Part shown: positions 1 through 5,050 of the stretch, in pieces
How the letters are laid out: each line of letters begins with the position of its first letter
How positions within the stretch are numbered: the stretch's first letter is position 1
DNA from: Gammaproteobacteria bacterium
GTDB taxonomy: Bacteria; Pseudomonadota; Gammaproteobacteria; Methylococcales; Methylomonadaceae
Length of the DNA: 5,050 bases
NCBI GenBank assembly: GCA_024511045.1
Contig: JANEMG010000205.1
Location: forward strand, 1-5,050
Reading direction: 5' to 3'
Program-made: the position numbers and the translations under genes
Notes under the pieces: generated by a model
What the model was told of the DNA's origin: nothing
Seen by the model: the letters and a program-made list of their open reading frames with translations, nothing else
The model's database searches: none

Positions 1-27
1 GCCACCTTTTGCGTTATCATATTTCAT
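1..27 (-). CDS. N-terminal nine codons of an unidentified gene, partial
   Basis: Only the start of this gene lies in the window; it reads leftward off the edge and begins MKYDNAKGG. The start is supported by AAGGGAG seven bases upstream of the ATG, a near-ideal Shine-Dalgarno, and by the AT-rich leader behind it. Nine residues are too few to assign a family. Its position about 90 bases from an abrupt junction that truncates the neighbouring gene suggests the first reading frame of an insertion sequence, but this is inference. It could equally be an ordinary chromosomal gene brought next to the membrane-protein gene by a rearrangement or a misassembly. Confidence 0.45.
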
Positions 28-34
28 GGTCTGT

Positions 35-41
35 CTCCCTT
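35..41 (-). promoter_or_regulatory. Shine-Dalgarno for the leftward partial gene
   Basis: Read on the minus strand this is AAGGGAG, followed by a seven-base spacer (ACAGACC) and then ATG at 27-25. It is the strongest ribosome-binding site in the window and is the main reason to believe the nine-codon partial gene. Neither half of the neighbouring membrane-protein gene has a comparable site. Confidence 0.5.
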
Positions 42-47
42 CTGTTC

Positions 48-72
48 TGATGTTTGATTAGAACTAACATCA
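48..72. promoter_or_regulatory. Operator-like dyad, TGATGTT-N11-AACATCA
   Basis: A perfect seven-base inverted repeat with an 11-base spacer lies in the leader of the leftward gene. The inner bases give the T-N11-A spacing known for LysR-type regulator boxes. A minus-strand TCTAAT at 62-57, one mismatch from a sigma70 -10 box, falls inside the spacer, so a bound protein there could block or remodel a promoter. No good -35 box is visible. A second dyad, GTTCT (44-48) and AGAAC (60-64), also with an 11-base spacer, overlaps it and could not pair at the same time. A seven-base dyad somewhere in about 100 bases is not rare by chance, so this stays a candidate. Confidence 0.25.
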
Positions 73-176
73 TGGCCCATTTGAGGCCGTTTAGGAAGTG
101 GGGCGGACCATTCCATTAGATCTGGCTGGATTTCGACGGTCGGGGCTATACCATACACGACAGCATCGATGGTACG

Positions 177-1349
177 ATGACCCGCGGCTGGCGCCTGAAT
201 GTCCTGCCGGAAATGCAGCTGGGCCAGGTCGAACTGGATGACCGCAACCAGTTGGTCACCTATCTGCCCGGGACAAAGAAGCAGGGCGTCGAGGTGCGGA
301 GAGGAGGTTTGCAACTGACCGCAGACAGCCGCGTAGAGGGCGTTATCGGCAGGCTCAGTGCGGTGGGTTGGGAGGAAACCTTCAGCCAGGTGAGAGCGGA
401 TCTGAACCTGCCGCCAGGCTGGCATCTGCTGGCCGCAAGCGGCGTGGACAACGTGCCGGAAAGCTGGATATCCCGCTGGACGCTGCTGGACCTGTTTCTG
501 GTGTTGATCGCCTCCCTGGCCATCGCCCGTTTGTGGAATACCTGGTGGGGCCTGTTCGCCCTGCTGACCCTGGGGCTGATCTGGCATGAGCCCCAGGCGC
601 CGCGCTACATCTGGTTGACTATTCTGGCGGCCATGGCCCTGTTGACGGTACTTGGAGAAGGCCGCCTGCTGAACGCCGTGAAACTGCTGCGCAATATCTT
701 CTGGCTGGCGCTGCTGCTGGTCATTCATTTCCTGATCGATCAGGTGCGCATCGGCCTGTATCCACAGCTGGAAAAGCCCTGGCAACCCATTGTCAGTCCT
801 CCGGGGGAAATATTGGACAGGCAGACGGCGTCTCTTTTATCCAGAAAACAGACTGGGCAGCAACTGCGAAAAAGTCTGGAAAAGGCCCGCGGCAGCATGG
901 CCAGACCCATGAGCCCGGCACCAGAACAGGAATATCTGGGGGATTATGCCATGGGCAAACTGGCCGACACCGACTCGGCTGATTTCAGGCGCATCGATCC
1001 CAAGGCCAATATCCAGACAGGACCGGGCTTGCCGCAGTGGCAATGGTGCAAGGTTCACCTGTCCTGGAACGGCCCGCTGGACGCCGGCCAGCAGCTGCGC
1101 TTCTGGTATCTGTCCCCTCTGGCCAGCATGCTGCTGAATTTTCTGCGAGTGGTACTGGTCACCATGCTGTGCCTGCTGCTGTTCGGCCTGATGAAGAAAA
1201 ATCTGTTCACGTTTTTCAGAAACGGCATGTTCGGCAAGGCCCCCTCTGCTGCTCTGTGCCGTACTTCTGCCGGCCGGCGACGTGCATGCACAGTTTCCGG
1301 ATCAGGCCATGCTCGATGCATTGCAGAAAAGAATCCTGCGCGAGCCTGA
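177..1349 (+). CDS. N-terminal fragment of the large membrane protein
   Basis: The open frame actually begins at 120, after TAG at 117-119; the first Met is at 177, but DFDGRGYTIHDSIDG before it is plausible protein. ATG 177 has no Shine-Dalgarno and is likely an internal Met, so the true start has been lost. Residues 1 to about 95 are soluble and beta-like, with no signal peptide. Four hydrophobic segments follow at roughly 101-118, 121-138, 143-160 and 168-187, then a soluble stretch with IDPKANIQTGPGLP at about 273-286 and LSWNGPLDAGQQ after it, then a fifth helix at about 322-339. The last 35 or so residues (from SAALCRTSAGRRRA) are basic, low in sense and out of phase with the downstream signal-like coding, so they are read-through past the frame change. 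Function unknown; inner-membrane location inferred from the helices. Confidence 0.6.
   Translation: MTRGWRLNVLPEMQLGQVELDDRNQLVTYLPGTKKQGVEVRRGGLQLTADSRVEGVIGRLSAVGWEETFSQVRADLNLPPGWHLLAASGVDNVPESWISRWTLLDLFLVLIASLAIARLWNTWWGLFALLTLGLIWHEPQAPRYIWLTILAAMALLTVLGEGRLLNAVKLLRNIFWLALLLVIHFLIDQVRIGLYPQLEKPWQPIVSPPGEILDRQTASLLSRKQTGQQLRKSLEKARGSMARPMSPAPEQEYLGDYAMGKLADTDSADFRRIDPKANIQTGPGLPQWQWCKVHLSWNGPLDAGQQLRFWYLSPLASMLLNFLRVVLVTMLCLLLFGLMKKNLFTFFRNGMFGKAPSAALCRTSAGRRRACTVSGSGHARCIAEKNPARA
1240..1244 (+). other. Frame-change site: run of five C
   Basis: The upstream half is read as AAG GCC CCC TCT. Skipping one base gives AAG GCC CCT CTG CTG, which moves into the frame of the downstream half and yields K-A-P-L-L-L. 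The downstream frame is closed by TGA at 1192-1194 and has no ATG, GTG or TTG until 1282, so it has no believable start of its own. A one-base gain in the C run, real or from sequencing, explains this most simply. CCC followed by U is also a known +1 slip-prone codon context, so programmed shifting cannot be excluded from sequence alone, though nothing else supports it. Confidence 0.55.
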
Positions 1350-3162
1350 TTGTCTGCCTGGCTGCGCGCAGATCAGTGAAATGCAGCTGGCCATCAATGC
1401 CAGGTCATTGACCATCGAGCTGCAGGTGCATGCCCAGCAGGCGGTTGCGGTGCCACTGCCTGCACAATACCGGCAATGGTTTCCCGGCCGTGTTCTGGTG
1501 GATGACGAAATTGCCGAAGGACTGTTTCGAGGCAGGGATGGCAAACTGTGGCTGTATGCCGGCAAGGGCATCCACCACATCGTTCTCAGCGGCCGGGTGC
1601 CGCCGTTGAAAAACTTCTTTCTGCCCCTGCCGCTGAAGCCGCACCGGGTGGCAATCAGCAGTCAGGGCTGGCTGGTGGAAGGCGTGCACGAGCACCAAGT
1701 GGCGGACCGGCAGCTGCAGTTCACCAGAAAGAATGCCGGGAACAAAAGTCAGGCCGCAGCAGAGATCGAACAGGATGCTCTGCCGCCTTTCGTACAATTG
1801 GAAAGAACCCTGCAGCTGGGCGTGGACTGGCGGCTGGTGACCCGCGTCAGGCGCATCACGCCGGCGGATTCCGCCATTGCCCTGGAAATACCGCTGCTGC
1901 CGGGAGAATCCGTGTTGACGCCGGGAGTGAGAGTGGAACGGGACAAGGTGCTGGTGAACATGCTGCCCAGGCAGACGCAGATGCTCTGGCATTCCAGTTT
2001 GCAGAAACAGGAAAAGATCGACCTGCAGGCTGCCGATACCGATCTCTGGGCCGAGACCTGGCGGGTCGACGCCAGCCCCATCTGGCATCTGCGGACCAGC
2101 GGCATCGCCGTGGTGCATCACCAGGACCGACAGGGTCGCTGGCTGCCGGAATGGCGCCCCTGGCCCGGCGAAAAGGTCAGTCTGACGATAACCCGCCCCG
2201 AGGGTGTACCGGGCCAGACCCTGACGCTGGACAAGAGCCGGCTGCATATCCAGCCGGGCAGACGGGCCATGCAGGTTACGCTGGTTCTTTATCTACGCAG
2301 TTCCCAGGGCGGACAGCACGCCATCACCCTGCCGGAAAAGGCGGAACTGCAGGCCGTGAAGATAGACGGCATCTCCCAGCCCGTCAGAATGAAAGGCAGG
2401 CAGCTGACACTTCCGGTAAAACCCGGCAGGCAGGAAGTCAGCATCGTCTGGCGGCAGACGCAGGGCATCGAAAATTTCTTTAAGACGCCGCAGGTGGATC
2501 TGCACATGCCCGGCGTCAACAGCCAGATCAATCTGACCCTGGGCGAAGACCGCTGGATATTGTTCACCGCCGGCCCGCGCTTTGGGCCGGCGGTGTTGTT
2601 CTGGGGGGTGCTGGCGATCCTGGTGGTGATGGCCATCGCCCTGGGGCGAATCCATTTTACGCCATTGCGCACCTGGCAGTGGCTGCTGCTGTTGATCGGG
2701 CTCAGCCAGATCCCGATGGCAGGCGCGCTGCTGGTGGTGGCCTGGCTCGTTGCCCTGGGAGCGCGGGGAACGAAGAATCCCGGGGAGATACGCTATTTCA
2801 ATGCGGCGCAGATTGCTCTGGGGGTGTCGACCCTGGCGGCATTGCTGCTGTTTCTGGCGATCAAGCAGGGCCTGCTGGGCGCTCCGGACATGCAGATAAC
2901 CGGCAACCAGTCCTCGGCCTTCAATCTGAACTGGTACCAGGACCGCATTGCTGCTGAACTGCCGCGGGCTACGGTGGTTTCCGTACCGCTGCTGTATTAT
3001 CGCCTGGCCATGCTCGCCTGGTCCCTGTGGCTGGCCGCTGCGCTGTTGAACTGGCTGCAATGGGGCTGGGGCTGTTTTGCCCGCGGTGACCTGTGGCGCA
3101 GGTCCGCCCCGAAAGAAAAGCGGCAGCGTTCCCTGCTGGTGAAGAAGAAAGAAACGGAATGA
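1282..3162 (+). CDS. C-terminal fragment of the large membrane protein
   Basis: The first possible start is GTG 1282, but it has no Shine-Dalgarno and falls at the end of a signal-like stretch (PLLLCAVLLPAGDVHAQFP, from 1243), so translation must really enter from upstream. After a short helix-prone region comes DCLPGCAQ, with Cys 24 and Cys 28 possibly forming a periplasmic disulfide. A long beta-rich region of about 400 residues follows, with LPLKPHRV near 113 and repeated strand-like stretches, probably periplasmic. Four hydrophobic segments close the protein at about 435-453, 465-495, 509-530 and 570-592, with LLGAPDMQITGNQS and NLNWYQDRIAAELP between the last two and a Lys/Arg-rich cytoplasmic tail. 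The body is intact and well conserved in appearance, suggesting recent damage or a sequencing indel. Family remembered as uncharacterised; no function assigned. Confidence 0.65.
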   Translation: MHAQFPDQAMLDALQKRILREPDCLPGCAQISEMQLAINARSLTIELQVHAQQAVAVPLPAQYRQWFPGRVLVDDEIAEGLFRGRDGKLWLYAGKGIHHIVLSGRVPPLKNFFLPLPLKPHRVAISSQGWLVEGVHEHQVADRQLQFTRKNAGNKSQAAAEIEQDALPPFVQLERTLQLGVDWRLVTRVRRITPADSAIALEIPLLPGESVLTPGVRVERDKVLVNMLPRQTQMLWHSSLQKQEKIDLQAADTDLWAETWRVDASPIWHLRTSGIAVVHHQDRQGRWLPEWRPWPGEKVSLTITRPEGVPGQTLTLDKSRLHIQPGRRAMQVTLVLYLRSSQGGQHAITLPEKAELQAVKIDGISQPVRMKGRQLTLPVKPGRQEVSIVWRQTQGIENFFKTPQVDLHMPGVNSQINLTLGEDRWILFTAGPRFGPAVLFWGVLAILVVMAIALGRIHFTPLRTWQWLLLLIGLSQIPMAGALLVVAWLVALGARGTKNPGEIRYFNAAQIALGVSTLAALLLFLAIKQGLLGAPDMQITGNQSSAFNLNWYQDRIAAELPRATVVSVPLLYYRLAMLAWSLWLAAALLNWLQWGWGCFARGDLWRRSAPKEKRQRSLLVKKKETE

Positions 3163-3165
3163 CGA

Positions 3166-3181
3166 GCACCCTGCGGGATGC
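3166..3181. terminator. Weak hairpin between the convergent genes
   Basis: The 31 bases between the two stop codons contain GCACCC, loop TGC, then GGG-A-TGC, giving six base pairs with one bulged A. Neither strand has a following T run, so it does not meet the usual intrinsic-terminator form. It is the only hairpin I see in the shared 3' gap and is reported as a weak candidate. Confidence 0.15.
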
Positions 3182-3193
3182 CGGGCCGAACCG

Positions 3194-4330
3194 TCAATCT
3201 TGCCGGCGCAGGCTTTGATAGGGCATCAGGTGGATGCCCTGCCTGAGCAGGGAAATGCCGATCTTCTCCTGCAGCGCCAGACGGTTGCGTCGGGCGACAT
3301 GCAGCGGGACATTGACGGCGAGATGGGTGGCCTCTTCCCGGTCGATTTGCACCAGCATGTTGGCCAGGCCGCCGCTTTCCAGATATTCGACGATCTCTCC
3401 CTGCAGGGGGTTTTCCCGCTCACCCCGGGATGGCCGCTCGCGGCGATGCAGCAGGATATCCGATGACGGGATGACCCAGCAGCAGCGCTGCCCGACCGGA
3501 TACTGCGGCTGGTAGGCGGCTTCCAGTTTCCTGCCGCGCCACAGCAGTCGGGTGGTCTGGCTAAGGGCATCCTGTTCCAGCACCTGGGCGTCAAACAGGT
3601 TCTGCTGGTTCATCAGCCGTGCAACGGTGGCGCTTTCAGGATGTGCGCCGATGTATTCCGGGCTGCCGGTCTGCAGTATTTTCCCCCTGTACAAAATCGC
3701 CATGCGCTCGGCCAGCAGACTGGCCTCTTCAAGGTCGTGAGTGACCAGGATGATGGGTATGGCCAGGGACTGCTTCAGGCCGATCAGTTCGCGCTGCAAT
3801 TTGCGCCGCGTGACCTGGTCCACTGCCGAAAAGGGTTCGTCCAGCAGCAGTATCCTGGGTTGCCGGGCCAGGGCCCTGGCCACCGCGACACGCTGCTGCT
3901 GACCGCCGGACAGGGTTCTCGGGTAGCGATTCTCCAGGCCTTGCAGATGCACCATGGTCAGTAATTGCAGCGCCTTCGTGCGCCGCATTGCCTTGGGTAT
4001 GGGAAGCAGGGCCTGCTGGATGTTGTCCAGCACGGTCATATGGGGGAATAACGCATACTGCTGAAACACCAGTCCGACCTGACGCCGATGGGTAGGAAGA
4101 AAAACCCTCTGTGCACTGTCCTGCCAGACTTCCTCTTGCCAGACGACACGGCCTCTATGCACTTGGCAGAGTCCTGCGATGGCACGCAGGATCGTGGTCT
4201 TGCCGCTGCCGGACGGACCCACCAGGGCCAGCAGTTCCCCGTTGCGGCAATGCAACTCGACCTGTAAAGGTATGGGTTGGCGCTGCTGCAGGGTGACCTG
4301 TACGGCCGGATCAGAACTATTTCTGTTCAC
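3194..4330 (-). CDS. modC: Molybdate ABC transporter ATP-binding protein ModC
   Basis: This is the cytoplasmic ATPase that drives molybdate (possibly also tungstate) import through ModB. All ABC motifs are present: Walker A GPSGSGKT (38-45), Q-loop Gln 90 in VGLVFQQYALFPH, signature LSGGQQQR (140-147), Walker B ILLLDEP (160-166), D-loop SAVD (168-171) and switch His 198 in VTHD. After about residue 240 comes an accessory region; NPLQGEIVEYLESGGLANML (307-326) begins a TOBE/Mop-type fold, expected for ModC. At 378 residues it is slightly longer than typical ModC of about 350-360. The start is GTG, inside the end of modB (14-nt overlap), implying translational coupling; no clear Shine-Dalgarno is seen. 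The Q-loop region looks more like FbpC/PotA/CysA ATPases than E. coli ModC, so substrate assignment rests mainly on the ModA/ModB neighbours. Confidence 0.85.
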   Translation of the reverse strand: MNRNSSDPAVQVTLQQRQPIPLQVELHCRNGELLALVGPSGSGKTTILRAIAGLCQVHRGRVVWQEEVWQDSAQRVFLPTHRRQVGLVFQQYALFPHMTVLDNIQQALLPIPKAMRRTKALQLLTMVHLQGLENRYPRTLSGGQQQRVAVARALARQPRILLLDEPFSAVDQVTRRKLQRELIGLKQSLAIPIILVTHDLEEASLLAERMAILYRGKILQTGSPEYIGAHPESATVARLMNQQNLFDAQVLEQDALSQTTRLLWRGRKLEAAYQPQYPVGQRCCWVIPSSDILLHRRERPSRGERENPLQGEIVEYLESGGLANMLVQIDREEATHLAVNVPLHVARRNRLALQEKIGISLLRQGIHLMPYQSLRRQD

Positions 4331-4979
4331 TACGCGCCGACAACCAATAGGTCAGGGAGATGGTCAACAGGGAAAACAGCAGCATGACGAAGGCCATGAT
4401 CGATGCCGCCTGCTGGTCGAAGGCCTGCACCCGGTCATAGATGGCGATGGCAATGGTCTGCGTTTCATTGGGAATGTTGCCGCCGATCATCAAAACGATG
4501 CCGAATTCGCCCAGTGTGTGGGCAAAGGTCAGGGTCATTGCAGCGGCGATGCCTGGCCAGGCCAGCGGCAGTTCGATCTTCCACAGTACCCTGGCGGGAT
4601 GCAGCCCGCAGCAGGCCGCCGCTTCGCGTATCTCCCGGGGGATCGCGGCAAAGGCGCGCTGCATGGGTTCTATGGCGAAGGGCAGGTTGAAGATGATGGA
4701 AGCCAGCACCAGCCCCTGGAAATTGAACACCAGCGTCGCGCCGAATGTCTCCAGCAGCCACCGGCCCAGGCCCTGCGTGGGGCTGAAGACGACCAGCAGG
4801 TAATAGCCGAGCACCGTCGGCGGCAGCACCAGCGGTAATGCCAGCAGCGCCTGCAGCAGGGATTTGCCGAAAAAGTGCTGGTAGGCCAGCCAGCGCCCGA
4901 CGATTATACCCACGGGCAGCAGGATCAGCAGCGTTGCCAGGCCCAGCTTTATGGAAAGGGTCAATGCGCTCCAGTCCAT
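4317..4979 (-). CDS. modB: Molybdate ABC transporter permease ModB
   Basis: This 220-residue integral membrane protein would form, as a dimer, the channel for molybdate brought by ModA, powered by ModC. The start MDWSALTLSIKLGLATLLIL is typical of ModB. Hydrophobic segments lie at about 8-30, 42-65, 83-103, 143-166 and 191-212. The cytoplasmic EAA coupling loop is at about 119-143 (EAAACCGLHPARVLWKIELP), matching the EAA-G-I-LP pattern that docks on the ATPase. HTLGEFGIVLMIGGNIP (154-170) is a strongly ModB-like block. A single permease rather than a CysT/CysW pair argues against a sulfate system. It starts eight bases after the modA stop, with no obvious Shine-Dalgarno, and its last codons overlap modC, so the genes are probably one transcript. 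Length and motifs are complete; no damage seen. Confidence 0.92.
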   Translation of the reverse strand: MDWSALTLSIKLGLATLLILLPVGIIVGRWLAYQHFFGKSLLQALLALPLVLPPTVLGYYLLVVFSPTQGLGRWLLETFGATLVFNFQGLVLASIIFNLPFAIEPMQRAFAAIPREIREAAACCGLHPARVLWKIELPLAWPGIAAAMTLTFAHTLGEFGIVLMIGGNIPNETQTIAIAIYDRVQAFDQQAASIMAFVMLLFSLLTISLTYWLSARSEQK

Positions 4980-4987
4980 GACTGTGC

Positions 4988-5050
4988 CTAAGGCAGGCTG
5001 TAGCCGTAGTGTTCCAGTATGTCTTCCGCCTTTTTCTGCTGCATGTATCT
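4988..5050 (-). CDS. modA: Molybdate-binding protein ModA, C-terminal end only
   Basis: The last 20 codons of a gene entering from the right edge, ending ILEHYGYSLP and TAG at 4990-4988. KKAEDILEHYGYSLP has the form of the C-terminal helix and tail of ModA periplasmic molybdate-binding proteins, where a repeat of residues like A-ILE-YGY is usual. Its place just ahead of modB, eight bases from the modB start, fits the standard modABC order. The signal peptide and oxyanion-binding residues are outside the window, so specificity cannot be checked. Some other class of periplasmic binding protein is possible from this tail alone, but unlikely next to modB. Confidence 0.75.
   Translation of the reverse strand, partial: RYMQQKKAEDILEHYGYSLP

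Larger units (their letters stand above)
1..119 (-). mobile_element. Possible insertion-sequence end abutting a truncated gene
   Basis: Three observations point to a foreign end. Bases 1-71 are clearly more AT-rich than the rest of the window. A gene with a strong ribosome-binding site starts here and reads away from the junction. From base 120 the sequence is suddenly the interior of another gene (Trp at 123 then LDFDGRGYT), with TAG at 117-119 immediately before it. On the minus strand the end from base 115 begins TGGAATGGTCCGCCCC, which resembles the 5'-TG start and C-rich tips of IS3-family termini. That is impression, not a match. The exact tip (115 to 119) is unclear, and no partner repeat or target duplication can be seen because the other end is outside the window. 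Confidence 0.33.
120..3162 (+). pseudogene. Large uncharacterised inner-membrane protein gene, 5'-truncated and frameshifted
   Basis: Read as one unit with a single base removed from the C run at 1240-1244, this stretch encodes about 1,013 codons without a stop. The halves fit together: the first ends with a membrane helix and MKKNLFTFFRNGMFGKAP, and the second continues at once with LLLCAVLLPAGDVHAQFP, a hydrophobic segment with an AQ-type end like a signal peptide. From memory, similar proteins in gammaproteobacteria are single chains longer at the N terminus and share the IDPKANIQTGPGLP-like block, the DCLPxC block and the LGxPDMQITGNQS block; I know no assigned function. The missing start, the stop at 117-119 and the frame change make it probably non-functional as written. 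If the C run is a sequencing error, only the 5' truncation remains. Confidence 0.6.

Noticed and set aside
72..119. Fifteen-codon + strand frame starting ATG 72 and ending at the TAG that closes the truncated gene
   Set aside because: There is no Shine-Dalgarno and no family resemblance. It is explained as chance reading through the junction sequence.
24..785. Long minus-strand open frame of 253 codons opposite the membrane-protein gene
   Set aside because: It lies antisense to a well-formed coding region, is very rich in Gln, His and Pro as expected of a reversed GC-rich gene, and has no ribosome-binding site or recognisable domain.
1191..1290. A separate secreted protein starting at ATG 1191 (MKKNLFTFF) with its own signal peptide
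   Set aside because: It still needs the frame change at 1240-1244, has no Shine-Dalgarno, and directly continues an upstream membrane helix, so one split protein is the simpler reading. It remains a possible alternative if homologues prove to be two genes.
1405..2247. Minus-strand frame of 280 codons, and other frames overlapping 1282-3162
   Set aside because: Low-complexity shadow translation of the downstream membrane-protein half, with no motif or start signal.
3163..3193. Bidirectional intrinsic terminator between the convergent genes
   Set aside because: The only hairpin is short, has a bulge and lacks a T run on either strand, so it is kept only as a weak candidate.
4179..4838. Plus-strand frame of 219 codons opposite modB and modC
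   Set aside because: Antisense to two clearly recognisable transporter genes; Gln/His/Gly-rich with no domain.

Overview
The window looks like part of a gammaproteobacterial chromosome. The DNA is moderately GC-rich, the genes are tightly packed, and both recognisable gene groups (a molybdate ABC transporter and a large inner-membrane protein) resemble gammaproteobacterial relatives. The lineage is inferred from protein appearance only; no rRNA or other marker is present.

Left edge (1 to about 119): a visibly more AT-rich stretch holds the first nine codons of a gene reading leftward out of the window, with a good Shine-Dalgarno sequence and an 11-nt-spaced perfect dyad in its leader. Around 115-120 this sequence stops abruptly against the interior of another gene. 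An insertion-sequence end or another rearrangement breakpoint is the simplest reading.

Middle (about 120 to 3162, + strand): one long coding region for a large, uncharacterised inner-membrane protein, doubly damaged as written. Its 5' end is missing: the frame is closed by TAG at 117-119, directly before protein sequence that looks internal. It is also split by a +1 frame change at a run of five C (1240-1244). Dropping one C joins the two halves into about 1,000 continuous codons. These read as a beta-rich segment, four membrane helices, a soluble segment, a further helix, a signal-like hydrophobic stretch, a long periplasmic beta-rich region, and four C-terminal helices.

Right side (3194 to 5050, - strand): a molybdate-uptake operon transcribed right to left as modA (last 20 codons only), modB and modC. 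Spacing is 8 nt between modA and modB, and modB and modC overlap by 14 nt. ModA would bind the oxyanion in the periplasm, ModB forms the channel, and ModC hydrolyses ATP and carries a C-terminal TOBE/Mop-type region. The operon converges on the large membrane-protein gene, with only 31 bp between stop codons.

No tRNA, rRNA, CRISPR array or complete mobile element is visible. I found no convincing new system. The most informative signals are the truncated and frameshifted membrane-protein gene and the unexplained junction at its 5' side.
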